Assembly (NCBI RefSeq): GCF_003590875.1
Contig: NZ_QYUN01000002.1
Coordinates: 124,001-188,000, forward strand
Reading direction: 5' to 3'
Length of the DNA: 64,000 nt
From: Noviherbaspirillum cavernae
GTDB taxonomy: Bacteria; Pseudomonadota; Gammaproteobacteria; Burkholderiales; Burkholderiaceae_D
Shown: one piece after another, positions 24,317 to 34,336 of the stretch
How positions within the stretch are numbered: position 1 is the first letter of the stretch
How the letters are laid out: each line of letters opens with the position of its first letter
Notes under the pieces: generated by a model
What the model saw: only the letters and a program-made list of their open reading frames with translations
Told to the model about the DNA's origin: nothing
Database searches by the model: none
Position numbers and translations under genes: made by a program

Positions 24317-26251
24317 ATGCCCGGCGCTCCTCTGATTCCCGCTGAACTTTCCTTCGTCGACGGCGTGCCGTACTCCGCCGCGTTCGGCGATGTCTATCAC
24401 TCCGCCGATGGCGGGCTGGCGCAGGCGCGTCACGTCTTTCTGGGCGGGAACCGGCTTCCGGCGCGCTGGCGCGAACGCGCCCGCTTCGTCATTCTGGAAA
24501 CCGGCTTCGGGCTGGGACTGAATTTTCTCGCGACCTGGGCCGCCTGGCGCGATGATGCGCACGCTGCGCAACGCGCGCCGCAACTGCACTACGTGGCGAT
24601 CGAAAAGCATCCGTTTGTCGTCGATGACCTGTGGCAATTGCATGCGCTGTGGCCGGAGCTGGCCGAGCTGTCGGCGGCGTTGCGTGCGGCATGGCCGCCG
24701 CTGGTGCCGGGCTTTCACCGGCTGCTGCTGGACGAGGGGCGGGTCGTGCTGACGCTGGTGTTCGGCGACATCGCCGATTGCCTGCCGCAGATCGATGCCG
24801 GCGTCGATGCGTTCTATCTCGACGGCTTTGCGCCGAGCAAAAATCCCGACATGTGGTCGCCTGACATATTGATGTGGCTCAAGCGGCTGGCCGCGCCGGA
24901 GGCGACGCTGGCGACTTACACGATATCGGCGGCGGTGCGGCGAGCGCTGACGCAGGCAGGCTTTATCTGGGAGCGTGCGCCGGGCTTCGGGCGCAAGCCG
25001 GAGATGCTGGTTGCGCACTTCGCGCCGCGCTGGCCGATTCCGCCGCGCCGCGCCGCCGGCGCACGCAAGGCCATCGTCATCGGTGCGGGACTGGCGGGCA
25101 GCGCCGTCTGCGAACGGCTGGCCGCACGCGGCTGGCGGGTGACGCTGATCGAGCGCCATGCGCACGCCGCGCAGGAAGCCTCCGGCAATCTGGCCGGCAT
25201 CGCGATGCCGCTGCTGTCGAAGGACGACAACCTGACCTCGCGCCTGACGCGCGCGGCCTATCTGTTTACCTTGCATCTGTGGCGGCGCATGGGCGGCATC
25301 GGCCGCGCGTTTTCCGGCGAGGCTTGCGGCGTGCTGCAACTGGCCGCCGATGCCGGCGATGCGCAGGCGCAACGCGACACGGCGGAGCGCTGGCGCTATC
25401 CCGCCGCCTACGTGCAATGGCTGGATGCCGACAGCGCGGCATCACTGCTCGATGGCGAACGCTCGCTCGGCGGCTGGCTGTTTCCGCAAGGTGGCTGGGT
25501 CCGTCCGGCAAGTGTCTGTCACGCATTGCTTGCCGCCTGTCATGACCGGCTGACAACGCATTTCGGCACCAGCGTGGCCCGGATCGAACGCGTCGACGGC
25601 ATCTGGCAGGTATACGACAACCATGGCGCAATGATTGATCAAGCGCCGACCCTCGTTCTCGCCAATGGAACTAATGCAACTTTTCTGCCTCAGACGAAAA
25701 CGCTTCCGCTGTCCGCGATTCGAGGACAGGTAACGCATCTGGCCGCCGCGACGCTGCCCGTGTTGCCGGTGGTAGTGTGCGGTGAAGGCTATCTGACACG
25801 GCCGGTGGAAGGGGCGGACGGCGTGTGCTGCATTGGTGCTTCATACGATTTCGATGACGACCCGCAACTGCGGCGCGACAGCCACGAGGGGAATCTTGCG
25901 CGGCTGGCACAGATTCTTCCGCACGCAGCACAAGGCGTGCGCGATGCCGCCCTCGCGGGCCGGGTCGGCTTCCGCTGCGTCACGCCGGATCGTTTGCCGC
26001 TGGTCGGTGCCTTGCCGGATGCGGCCTTGGTGATCGGCGGCAGCCGGTTGCGGGATGTGCCGCGCCTGCCGGATGTGTACGGCGTGCTCGGCTATGGTTC
26101 GCGCGGCTTGATCTGGGCCTCGTTCGCCGCCGAGTTGCTGGCCTCGCAACTGGAAGGCGAGCCCTTGCCGATCGAACAGGAACTGGCTGCCGGGCTCGAT
26201 CCCGCGCGATTCGCATTGAAGACGCATCGCCGCAAGGGTGACGCTGCCTGA
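24317..26251 (+). CDS. mnmC: Bifunctional tRNA 5-methylaminomethyl-2-thiouridine biosynthesis protein MnmC
   Basis: 644 aa. Performs the last two steps of mnm5s2U34 formation in tRNA wobble positions. The N-terminal methyltransferase (residues ~1-240) has the SAM motif ILETGFGLGLNFL and the DGFAPSKNPDMWSPD signature. The C-terminal FAD oxidoreductase (~250-630) has the dinucleotide motif VIGAGLAGSAVCERLAARGW and GFRCVTPDRLPLVGALPD. Full length, both domains intact. No clear Shine-Dalgarno; start chosen by homology to the family. Divergent from the SET gene. Confidence 0.94.
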   Translation: MPGAPLIPAELSFVDGVPYSAAFGDVYHSADGGLAQARHVFLGGNRLPARWRERARFVILETGFGLGLNFLATWAAWRDDAHAAQRAPQLHYVAIEKHPFVVDDLWQLHALWPELAELSAALRAAWPPLVPGFHRLLLDEGRVVLTLVFGDIADCLPQIDAGVDAFYLDGFAPSKNPDMWSPDILMWLKRLAAPEATLATYTISAAVRRALTQAGFIWERAPGFGRKPEMLVAHFAPRWPIPPRRAAGARKAIVIGAGLAGSAVCERLAARGWRVTLIERHAHAAQEASGNLAGIAMPLLSKDDNLTSRLTRAAYLFTLHLWRRMGGIGRAFSGEACGVLQLAADAGDAQAQRDTAERWRYPAAYVQWLDADSAASLLDGERSLGGWLFPQGGWVRPASVCHALLAACHDRLTTHFGTSVARIERVDGIWQVYDNHGAMIDQAPTLVLANGTNATFLPQTKTLPLSAIRGQVTHLAAATLPVLPVVVCGEGYLTRPVEGADGVCCIGASYDFDDDPQLRRDSHEGNLARLAQILPHAAQGVRDAALAGRVGFRCVTPDRLPLVGALPDAALVIGGSRLRDVPRLPDVYGVLGYGSRGLIWASFAAELLASQLEGEPLPIEQELAAGLDPARFALKTHRRKGDAA

Positions 26252-26331
26252 ACGCGTTTCGTTGCCGGGAGGCAGGCGCAGGCAGACTTTCAATGCGGTA
26301 GTGCCAGTAGTGGTTTTTCCGGGGAGAAGTG

Positions 26332-28680
26332 ATGCCAAAAGTCGTCAAGTATGTTGCGATCGGAGTCGCCGCATTGATTGCCTTGCTGGTGATCGGGGCC
26401 GGCATCATTGCCGCGACCTTCGACCCCAACGACTACAAGCCGCAACTCATCAAGCTGGTGCAGGAAAAGAAGCAGCGGACGCTGACCATTCCCGGCGACA
26501 TCACCCTGAGTTTCTTTCCGAGGATAGGTGCGGATCTCGGCAAGGTCAGTATTTCCGAACGCAACAACAGCAGTGAGTTCGCCGCGGTCGAGAGCGCCAA
26601 ACTGTCGCTGGCGCTGATCCCGCTGCTGAAGAAAGAATATGTGGTCGATCGGGTGCGCGTCGATGGTTTGCGCGCCAACATTCGCAAGTTCAAGGACGGC
26701 ACGACCAATTTCGACGACTTGCTGGCGAAGGATGGCAAGGACGAGCCCGGGGAGGCGCTCAAGTTCGATATCGACAGCATCGAGGTCAACAATGCCTACC
26801 TCGTCTACGATGATCAGCAGCAATCGCGCCGCATCGAACTTGCCAAGGTGAACCTGGAGACCGGCAAGATCGCCAACGGCGTGCCGAGCAAGCTGCACCT
26901 GAATGCGCTGGTGCGCGCCAACAATCCGGAAGTCAATGCCAGCGTCGCTGTGAAGAGCGGCTTCACGATGGATCTCGAACAGAAGCATTACGTGCTGAAA
27001 GGGCTCGATACCGAGATCAAGGGTAATCTGCTCGGCTTCACCGACACGCGGATCAAGCTTGCGGGCGATGCCGACATGAAGCCGGACAGCAAGCAGTTCG
27101 CGCTCGACAGCATCAAGCTCGCCGCCGCCGGCAAGCGCGCGGCACAGCTTCTCGACGCCCGACTCGACATTCCGAAACTCGTGATGACCGATGCGCAAGT
27201 GACGGGCGGCAAGATCAGCGGCGACGCGAAACTGGTCGAGGGCGCGCGCACCGTCACCGCGACCTTTGCCGCGCCCTCGTTCGAGGGCTCGCCGCAGGCG
27301 TTCAAGGTGGCGTCGATGGTGCTCGATGCCGTGATCAAGGACGCCAGACTGGATGCGAAGGCGAAACTTTCCGGCACCCTGACCGGCGATATCGGCAAGA
27401 TGCTGTTCACCTCGCCGCAGCTCGCGCTCACCCTCGCGGGCAGGCAGGGCGACACCGCGCTCAACGGCACGCTGACCACACCGCTGTCGGCCGACATGGA
27501 CAAGAAGATCATCGATCTCTCCAACATCGCCGCCAGCTTCACGCTGCCCAACCCGGCCGGCGGCACGCTCGCGCTCAAGGCCGGTGGCAACGCCAGCGCC
27601 AACCTCGGCAAGGAAACGGTGACGGCCAACCTGAAAGGCAGCCTCGACGAAAGCGCATTCGACGCCAAACTCGGCCTCGCGAAATTCTCGCCGGCGGCCT
27701 ACACCTTCGACATCGGCATCGACCGCATCGACCTCGACCGCTACAAGGGCAAGCCGGCTGCCGGCACGCCTGCCGCGAAATTGGCAGGACCGGAAAAGCC
27801 GATGGACCTGTCCGCGCTGAAGGACTTGAACGCGAGCGGCAGCGTGCGGGTCGGCATGCTGAAGGCGGCCAACGTCCGCGCCGCCAACGTGCGCGCCACC
27901 CTGCATGCCGGCGGCGGCAAGCTCGACGTCAATCCGCTCGCCGCCAATCTGTACGGCGGCAGCGTCGGCGGGCAGCTGTCGGCCACGACAGCCAGCCCGA
28001 CGCGCTTCGCGGCGCGGGCGAACATGAGCGGCGTCAACATCGGCCCCATGCTGAAGGACGCGCTGCAAAAGGATTCGATCATCGAAGGCCGCGGCAACGT
28101 GATGCTCGACGTGGCCACCAGCGGCGGCCTCGTCGCGCAGATCAAGAAAGGACTGAACGGCACGGCGCGGCTCGAACTGCACGATGGCGCGGTGAAAGGC
28201 ATCAACATCGCGCAGGCGATCCGCAGCGCGAAGGCGAAAATCGGCACGATCCGCGGCGATGCGCCGGCGCAGAGCGGCACCGGCTCGGCGGAGGAACGAA
28301 CCGATTTCAGCGAAATGACGGGCAGCTTCCGCATCGCCAACGGCGTCGCGCACAACGAGGACCTCAACCTCAAGTCGCCGCTGGTTCGCGTCGGCGGCGC
28401 AGGCGACATCAACATCGGCGAAGACCGGCTCGACTATCTGGTCAAGGCGACGGTGGTCTCGACCCTGAAAGGTCAGGGCGGCCCCGAGCTGCAGGCGCTC
28501 AAGGGCGTGACCATCCCCGTCAAGCTGGCGGGGCCGTACACGGCGATCGACTGGCACATCGATTTCGCCGGCATGGCGGGCGAGCTGGCGAAGCAGAAGC
28601 TCGACGAGAAGAAGGGCGAGTTGAAGGAAAAGGCGCAGAAGCAGCTGGGGGACAAGTTCAAGGGCTTGTTCGGGAAGTAG
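26332..28680 (+). CDS. AsmA-family protein
   Basis: 782 aa. One N-terminal membrane helix (KYVAIGVAALIALLVIGAGI, residues ~5-25) anchors a very long periplasmic beta-rich domain. TFDPNDYKPQLIKLVQEKKQRTLTIPGDI after the helix is the AsmA N-terminal signature. The AsmA C-terminal domain (about 530-730) includes NLYGGSVGGQL and FRIANGVAHNEDLNLKSPLVRVGGAGDI. It ends in a Lys-rich helix. AsmA-like proteins are thought to help lipid transfer to the outer membrane. GGGGAGAAG sets the ATG at 26332. Confidence 0.88.
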   Translation: MPKVVKYVAIGVAALIALLVIGAGIIAATFDPNDYKPQLIKLVQEKKQRTLTIPGDITLSFFPRIGADLGKVSISERNNSSEFAAVESAKLSLALIPLLKKEYVVDRVRVDGLRANIRKFKDGTTNFDDLLAKDGKDEPGEALKFDIDSIEVNNAYLVYDDQQQSRRIELAKVNLETGKIANGVPSKLHLNALVRANNPEVNASVAVKSGFTMDLEQKHYVLKGLDTEIKGNLLGFTDTRIKLAGDADMKPDSKQFALDSIKLAAAGKRAAQLLDARLDIPKLVMTDAQVTGGKISGDAKLVEGARTVTATFAAPSFEGSPQAFKVASMVLDAVIKDARLDAKAKLSGTLTGDIGKMLFTSPQLALTLAGRQGDTALNGTLTTPLSADMDKKIIDLSNIAASFTLPNPAGGTLALKAGGNASANLGKETVTANLKGSLDESAFDAKLGLAKFSPAAYTFDIGIDRIDLDRYKGKPAAGTPAAKLAGPEKPMDLSALKDLNASGSVRVGMLKAANVRAANVRATLHAGGGKLDVNPLAANLYGGSVGGQLSATTASPTRFAARANMSGVNIGPMLKDALQKDSIIEGRGNVMLDVATSGGLVAQIKKGLNGTARLELHDGAVKGINIAQAIRSAKAKIGTIRGDAPAQSGTGSAEERTDFSEMTGSFRIANGVAHNEDLNLKSPLVRVGGAGDINIGEDRLDYLVKATVVSTLKGQGGPELQALKGVTIPVKLAGPYTAIDWHIDFAGMAGELAKQKLDEKKGELKEKAQKQLGDKFKGLFGK

Positions 28681-29352
28681 AGCGCGCAAGAAAACGCCAG
28701 CGTCATCGCAGCCGCGTACATCGCACACATCGGGCACAGGGCGCGCTTCAATGCCGATTCGGTACGGCGGCATGGAACGACACTCCGATTTCCGCACAAT
28801 GATGATGCGTCAGAAATACTGCGGGCGATAAATTGGCGAATCGCAACTGCACGCTGACAAGTGCGAACGCTGACCGCATGCGCGGTCTGATCGAATGTCT
28901 CAAATGCAAGAACATCACTGTCGCGCGATTGCGACATGCATGATGCGATGTGATTGGAAAGATATGAAAGCGCAAGGCTTTCATGCTTGAAGCGGCAAGT
29001 TCGCATGCACTTTTCTTGTGCGAACTCTTCATGCGATGCATCACTGTGCGACGCCTGTGTTTCCTCGCATTTCGGGAGTGGAATATGCACCGGAATGCAC
29101 CGTCAAGATCGCATGAACATGCGGAAAAATTCTTGCGGCGGAAACCAAAAAAATACCACAAAAAAATCCGTTTGCATGCGCGATTTTGAAGGCGATTTTT
29201 GATCGTTCGATCGCGCGCAAAAATAATCTTCCTTAGCCACAAATCGTCTATCGCCTCGCGGAAACTTGGCGTAGTATGAAATTGCGGAGTGGAAATTTAT
29301 CGCTCGATCCGACGGTGTCAATGGCTGCTTGTTTTCTAGCAAAGGGGGCTTC
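28681..29352 (+). promoter_or_regulatory. Long AT-richer leader region upstream of prkA
   Basis: About 670 bases without a credible gene. GC drops clearly from the asmA end toward 29300. Words such as TGCGATG, GCATGA and TTCATGC recur between 28920 and 29115. Likely holds the regulated promoter of the prkA operon, but I could not find a convincing sigma-54 (GG-N10-GC) or sigma-70 match. Confidence 0.3.
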
Positions 29353-31275
29353 ATGAAAATCTTTGACAACTACGCAGCGCGGTATGAGCGGACCAGGGAG
29401 GAAGAGTATTCCCTGCAGGAGTATCTCGAGCTGTGCAAGCGCGACCGGCTTGCATACGCCAGCGCCGCCGAGCGCATGCTGGAGGCGATCGGCGAACCCG
29501 AGTTGCTCGACACGCGTCACGATTCTCGTCTGTCGCGCATCTTCGCCAACAAGGTCATCAAGATCTATCCGGCCTTCCGCGAGTTCTACGGCACGGAGGA
29601 AGTGATCGAGCAGGTCGTGTCCTACTTCCGTCACGCCGCGCAGGGACTCGAGGAGCGCAAGCAGGTGCTCTACCTGCTGGGTCCGGTCGGCGGCGGCAAG
29701 TCCTCGATCGCGGAAAAGCTGAAGCAGCTGATGGAGCAGGTTCCGTTCTACAGCATCAAGGGTTCGCCGGTGAACGAATCGCCGCTCGGTCTCTTCAGCG
29801 AAGAGGAGGACGGCGCGATCCTCGAAGAGGATTACGGCATTCCGCGCCGCTATCTCAAAACCATCCCGAGTCCGTGGGCCGTCAAGCGCCTGCATGAATT
29901 CAACGGCGACATCAATCAGTTCCGCGTGGTCAAGCGCTATCCTTCGGTGCTGAAGCAGATCGGCGTGTCGAAGACCGAGCCGGGCGACGAGAACAACCAG
30001 GACATTTCCTCGCTGGTCGGCAAGGTCGATATCCGCAAGCTGGAAAGTTATTCGCAGGACGATCCCGATGCGTATAGCTACTCGGGCGGCCTGTGCCTCG
30101 CGAACCAAGGCTTGATGGAATTCGTCGAGATGTTCAAGGCGCCGATCAAGGTGCTGCATCCTCTGCTGACGGCGACGCAGGAAGGCAACTACAAGGGCAC
30201 CGAAGGTTTCGGCGCGATCCCGTTCGACGGCGTGGTGCTCGCGCACTCCAACGAGTCGGAGTGGAAAACCTTCCGCAACAACAAGAACAACGAAGCCTTC
30301 CTCGACCGCATCTACATCGTCAAGGTGCCGTACTGCTTGCGCGTGTCGGAGGAAATCAAGATCTATGAAAAACTGGTGCGTACCTCGTCATTGTCGCAGG
30401 CGCCGTGCGCGCCCGGCACGCTGAAGATGATGGCGCAGTTCGCGGTGCTGTCGCGCGTGAAGGAGCCGGAGAATTCCAACATCTTTTCCAAGATGCAGGT
30501 GTACGACGGCGAGAACCTGAAGGACACCGACCCGAAGGCGAAATCGCGCCAGGAGTATGTCGATTACGCCGGCGTGGATGAGGGCATGAACGGTCTCTCG
30601 ACCCGCTTCGCGTACAAGATCCTGTCCAGGGTCTTCAACTTCGACAACACCGAAGTCGCGGCCAATCCGGTGCACCTGCTGTACGTGCTGGAGCAGCAGA
30701 TCGAGCGCGAGCAGTTCCCGCCCGAGACCGAGCAGAAGTATCTCTCGTACATCAAGGAGTATCTCGCGCAGCGTTACGTCGAGTTCATCGGCAAGGAAAT
30801 CCAGACGGCCTACCTCGAAAGCTATTCCGAGTACGGCCAGAACATCTTCGACCGCTACGTGACATTCGCCGACTACTGGATACAGGATCAGGAGTTCCGT
30901 GATCCGGACACCGGCGAGAGTTTCGACCGCGATTCGCTGAACAACGAGCTGGAGAAGATCGAGAAGCCGGCGGGCATTTCGAATCCGAAGGACTTCCGCA
31001 ACGAGATCGTCAACTTCGTGCTGCGCGCGCGGGCCCAGAACAACGGCAAGAATCCGGTCTGGACCAGCTATGAAAAACTGCGCACGGTGATCGAGAAGAA
31101 GATGTTCTCGAATACGGAAGAACTGCTGCCGGTGATTTCCTTCAATGCGAAGGCCAGTGCGGACGATTCGCACAAGCACCAAGAGTTCGTGGCGCGCATG
31201 GTGGAGAAGGGGTATACGGCGAAGCAGGTGCGGCTGCTGTGCGAGTGGTATCTGCGGGTACGGAAGTCGTCGTAG
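29353..31275 (+). CDS. yeaG: PrkA-family serine protein kinase/AAA protein (YeaG)
   Basis: 640 aa, the full family length. AAA-type N-terminal domain with Walker A GPVGGGKS (residues 110-117); the PrkA C-terminal domain includes the conserved HKHQEF. In E. coli YeaG and YeaH act together in stationary-phase and nitrogen-starvation adaptation; recent work treats PrkA as an ATP-dependent protease/kinase of the AAA class. The ATG at 29353 follows AAAGGGGG. First gene of the conserved yeaG-yeaH-ycgB operon, with a palindromic repeat before yeaH. Confidence 0.93.
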   Translation: MKIFDNYAARYERTREEEYSLQEYLELCKRDRLAYASAAERMLEAIGEPELLDTRHDSRLSRIFANKVIKIYPAFREFYGTEEVIEQVVSYFRHAAQGLEERKQVLYLLGPVGGGKSSIAEKLKQLMEQVPFYSIKGSPVNESPLGLFSEEEDGAILEEDYGIPRRYLKTIPSPWAVKRLHEFNGDINQFRVVKRYPSVLKQIGVSKTEPGDENNQDISSLVGKVDIRKLESYSQDDPDAYSYSGGLCLANQGLMEFVEMFKAPIKVLHPLLTATQEGNYKGTEGFGAIPFDGVVLAHSNESEWKTFRNNKNNEAFLDRIYIVKVPYCLRVSEEIKIYEKLVRTSSLSQAPCAPGTLKMMAQFAVLSRVKEPENSNIFSKMQVYDGENLKDTDPKAKSRQEYVDYAGVDEGMNGLSTRFAYKILSRVFNFDNTEVAANPVHLLYVLEQQIEREQFPPETEQKYLSYIKEYLAQRYVEFIGKEIQTAYLESYSEYGQNIFDRYVTFADYWIQDQEFRDPDTGESFDRDSLNNELEKIEKPAGISNPKDFRNEIVNFVLRARAQNNGKNPVWTSYEKLRTVIEKKMFSNTEELLPVISFNAKASADDSHKHQEFVARMVEKGYTAKQVRLLCEWYLRVRKSS

Positions 31276-31286
31276 GCTGATTTGCT

Positions 31287-31389
31287 CCTCCCCCTTCAAG
31301 GGGGAGGTTGGGTGGGGGATGGGTTTTCGAGGCAATCGAGACTCGCCAAACCCATCCCCTCCCCAGCCCTCCCCTTGAAGGGGAGGGGG
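31287..31389. repeat. Long inverted repeat between prkA and yeaH
   Basis: The block CCTCCCCCTTCAAGGGGGAGG (itself a hairpin) is followed by GGGGATGGGTTT. After a ~25-base spacer, AAACCCATCCCC and CCCTCCCCTTGAAGGGGAGGG run in the opposite sense, so the whole region can form one long stem or two small ones. It lies inside the operon and may reduce or stabilise downstream mRNA. A shorter related hairpin is at 2537-2576. Intergenic repeats of this kind are common in Burkholderiales (recollection). Confidence 0.7.
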
Positions 31390-31448
31390 TGCCAAGCAGT
31401 TTTTGGATTCAACGTGAAACATCGCGTTTCACCCTGGCAGGAGGCACT

Positions 31449-32717
31449 GTGGCTCACCTCATAGACCGGCGTCTGCAGGGGAAGAACAAGTCCGCGGGCA
31501 ACCGCGAGCGCTTCCTCCGCCGCCACAAGGGACAAATCAAGGAAGCCGTTGCACGTGCCATCAAGGGCCGTTCGATCACCGACATGGAGAAGGGCGAGAA
31601 GGTCTCGATTCCGGTCAAGGACATCAACGAGCCGAACTTCGGCCACGCGCGCGGCGGCATCTGGGAAACGGTCAGCCCCGGCAACGAGGAATACCAGGCG
31701 GGCGACCAGCTGCAGCGGCCCAAGGGCGGCGGCAGCGGACAGGGCAAGGGCAAGGCCGGCAACAGCGAGGAAACCAGCGAGGACGATTTCGTGTTCGAGC
31801 TGTCGCAGGAAGAATTCATGCAGTACTTCTTCGAGGACCTGGAGCTGCCCAACCTCGTCAAGACGCAGCTGCAGGCCGTTACCGAGTTCAAGCAGCAGCG
31901 CGCCGGCTACACGATCTCCGGCACGCCGTCCAACATCCACGTGCTGCGCTCGCTGCGCGGCGCGCTCGGACGCCGCATCGCGGTCGGCGGCAATGCGCGC
32001 GGCCGGCTGCAGGAAGCCGAGGACGAGCTGGAGCAATTGCAGCGCACCGCCTTCGAGGACGACCATCGCATGCTGGCGCTGAAGAATGAAATCGCCGCGC
32101 TGCGCAGCCGACTGGCCGCGATTCCCTTCCTCGATCCGATCGACCTGCGTTACAGCAACCGCATCAAGGTGCCGAAGCCGACCAGCCAGGCGGTGATGTT
32201 CTGCGTGATGGACGTGTCCGGTTCGATGGATCAGCAGAAGAAGGATGCCGCCAAGCGCTTCTTCATCCTGCTCTACCTGTTCCTGCAGCGCGCCTACGAA
32301 AAGATCGAGGTGGTGTTCATCCGCCATCACACGCAGGCGGCGGAAGTCGACGAGAACGAATTCTTCAATTCGCGCGAATCGGGCGGCACGGTGGTGTCGT
32401 CGGCGCTGAATCTGCTGGCGAAGGTCATGCACGAGCGCTATGCCAGCAGCGACTGGAACGTCTACGTCGCCCAGGCCTCCGACGGCGACAACTGGGACAC
32501 CGATTCCGCCACCTGCCGCGAGCTGCTGGTCAACACCATCATGCCGGCAGTGCAGTACTACGCCTATGTCGAGATCACGGAGGGCGAGCCGCAGAACCTG
32601 TGGGAGGAATACACGAAGATACCGGACGAGCATCCGCACTTCGCGATGCAGAAGATCGCATCGCCGGCGGATATCTATCCCGTGTTCCGTGAACTGTTCA
32701 GGAAGCAAGAGACATGA
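31449..32717 (+). CDS. yeaH: YeaH/YhbH-family VWA-domain protein
   Basis: 422 aa. The start is the GTG at 31449, with GGAGG 5 bases upstream, giving the family N-terminus HLIDRRLQGKNKSAGNRERFLRRHKGQIK. Residues ~90-110 are a Gly/Ser-rich linker. The von Willebrand A-like domain carries MIDAS residues DVSGSMDQ (255-262). The C-terminus PVFRELFRKQE matches E. coli YeaH. It functions with PrkA (YeaG), probably as its partner. The stop overlaps the next gene (ATGA). Confidence 0.92.
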   Translation: MAHLIDRRLQGKNKSAGNRERFLRRHKGQIKEAVARAIKGRSITDMEKGEKVSIPVKDINEPNFGHARGGIWETVSPGNEEYQAGDQLQRPKGGGSGQGKGKAGNSEETSEDDFVFELSQEEFMQYFFEDLELPNLVKTQLQAVTEFKQQRAGYTISGTPSNIHVLRSLRGALGRRIAVGGNARGRLQEAEDELEQLQRTAFEDDHRMLALKNEIAALRSRLAAIPFLDPIDLRYSNRIKVPKPTSQAVMFCVMDVSGSMDQQKKDAAKRFFILLYLFLQRAYEKIEVVFIRHHTQAAEVDENEFFNSRESGGTVVSSALNLLAKVMHERYASSDWNVYVAQASDGDNWDTDSATCRELLVNTIMPAVQYYAYVEITEGEPQNLWEEYTKIPDEHPHFAMQKIASPADIYPVFRELFRKQET

Positions 32718-34282
32718 CCGCGACCGCCATCGAAAAAGCCGCAGGGAAGTCTGCGCATGCAAAAACCGACGCGCCGTTCCGTCTGCCGGAGCAATCGGAG
32801 TGGACCTTCGAACTGATCGAGCAGATCCACGAGGAAATCCGCCGCGTGGCCGCCAGCTTCAAGCTCGACACCTATCCGAACCAGCTCGAGATCATCACCG
32901 CCGAGCAGATGATGGATGCCTATGCCTCGGTGGGCATGCCGGTGTCCTACAACCACTGGTCCTTCGGCAAGCAGTTCCTGGCCACCGAGAAAAGCTACAA
33001 GCGCGGACACATGGGGCTGGCGTACGAGATCGTGATCAATTCCAATCCCTGCATCGCCTATCTGATGGAGGAAAACAGCCTGACCATGCAGGCGCTGGTG
33101 ATCGCGCATGCATCCTATGGTCACAATTCCTTCTTCAAGGGTAACTACCTGTTCCGCACCTGGACCGATGCCGACGCGATCATCGACTACATGCTGTTCG
33201 CGAAGAATTACCTCGCCGAATGCGAACGGCGCCACGGCATCGATGCGGTGGAGGAATTGCTCGATTCCTGTCATGCCTTGCAAAACTACGGCGTCGATCG
33301 GTACAAGCGTCCGGCCAGGTTGTCGATCGCGGAAGAGAAGGAGCGCCAGGCGGAACGCGAACGCTATCTGCAATCGCAGGTCAACGACTTGTGGCGCACG
33401 CTGCCGCGCCGCGAGGAAGTGGTGGCGGCAGAACACGACAAGCGCTTTCCGGAAGAACCGCAGGAAAACCTGCTGTATTTCATCGAAAAGCACGCGCCGC
33501 TGCTGGAACCATGGCAGCGCGAAGTGGTGCGCATCGTGCGCAAGATTTCGCAATACTTCTATCCACAGCGTCAGACGCAGGTGATGAACGAGGGCTGGGC
33601 GACGTTCTGGCACTACACCATCCTCAACCAGTTGTATGACGAAGGCGTGGTCGGCAACGGCTTCATGATCGAGTTCCTGCAAAGTCATACCAATGTCGTC
33701 ACCCAGCCGCCGGTCACGAGCAAGTATTACAGCGGCATCAATCCGTATGCGCTCGGCTTTGCGATGATGCGCGACATTCGCCGCATCTGCGAAGCGCCGA
33801 CCGCGGAAGACCGGCACTGGTTTCCGGACATCGCCGGCAGCGACTGGCTGACGACGCTGGACTTTGCGATGCGCAACTTCAAGGATGAAAGTTTCATCGC
33901 GCAATATTTGTCGCCCAAGTTGATCCGCGATTTCCATTTCTTCGCGGTGCTGGACGACGACAGAAATGAAAAACTTTCCGTCTCCGCCATTCACGACGAC
34001 AACGGTTATCGCTATCTGCGGGAGCAGCTTGCGGGCCAGTACAACCTCGGCAACCGTGAACCCAACATCCAGGTGTGGTCGGTCAACACGCGCGGCGACC
34101 GCTCGCTGACGCTGCATCACAATCAGTATCAGCGACGCCCCCTGAACAAGCAGACCGACGAAGTGTTGAAGCATGTTGCGCGGCTGTGGGGCTTCGACGT
34201 GGTGCTGGAAACGGTTGATCCGCAGGGCACGGTGTTGAACACGCAGGAATGCAAAAGCGACAAGAAGCCCCGGGTCAATTGA
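32714..34282 (+). CDS. ycgB: SpoVR-family protein (YcgB)
   Basis: 522 aa, normal SpoVR/YcgB length. Family marks: MPVSYNHWSFGKQFLATEKSYKRG near residue 75, ENSLTMQALVIAHASYGHNSFFKGN, and NEGWATFWHYTILNQLYDEG. The His/Glu-rich core suggests a metal site. Biochemical role unknown; in Bacillus SpoVR affects spore cortex, and in enterobacteria the gene is co-regulated with yeaGH. The ATG overlaps the yeaH stop. Last gene of the operon, followed by a hairpin. Confidence 0.92.
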   Translation: MTATAIEKAAGKSAHAKTDAPFRLPEQSEWTFELIEQIHEEIRRVAASFKLDTYPNQLEIITAEQMMDAYASVGMPVSYNHWSFGKQFLATEKSYKRGHMGLAYEIVINSNPCIAYLMEENSLTMQALVIAHASYGHNSFFKGNYLFRTWTDADAIIDYMLFAKNYLAECERRHGIDAVEELLDSCHALQNYGVDRYKRPARLSIAEEKERQAERERYLQSQVNDLWRTLPRREEVVAAEHDKRFPEEPQENLLYFIEKHAPLLEPWQREVVRIVRKISQYFYPQRQTQVMNEGWATFWHYTILNQLYDEGVVGNGFMIEFLQSHTNVVTQPPVTSKYYSGINPYALGFAMMRDIRRICEAPTAEDRHWFPDIAGSDWLTTLDFAMRNFKDESFIAQYLSPKLIRDFHFFAVLDDDRNEKLSVSAIHDDNGYRYLREQLAGQYNLGNREPNIQVWSVNTRGDRSLTLHHNQYQRRPLNKQTDEVLKHVARLWGFDVVLETVDPQGTVLNTQECKSDKKPRVN

Positions 34283-34294
34283 TGATGTTCAACA

Positions 34295-34336
34295 GCCGCA
34301 GCGACCGGCCATTCCGGCCATTCCGGTTGCTGCGGC
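34295..34336 (+). terminator. Hairpin after the prkA-yeaH-ycgB operon
   Basis: GCCGCAGCGACCGG (34295-34308) pairs with CCGGTTGCTGCGGC (34323-34336) with one small mismatch. It begins 12 bases after the ycgB stop. No U-run, but the position fits the operon end. The rest of the gap to 34635 shows no gene. Confidence 0.5.

Noticed and set aside
24180..25417. Long N-terminal extension of the SET-domain gene
   Set aside because: It lies antisense to mnmC and has no domain; the SET protein starts well at 24172.
26290..28797. 835-codon minus-strand frame across the AsmA-like gene
   Set aside because: Antisense shadow; the plus-strand AsmA frame has the family signatures and a good ribosome site.
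29240..29300. Sigma-54 promoter before prkA (TTGGCGTAG...TTGCGG)
   Set aside because: The GG and GC are separated by 14 instead of 10 bases, so it does not fit the -24/-12 consensus.
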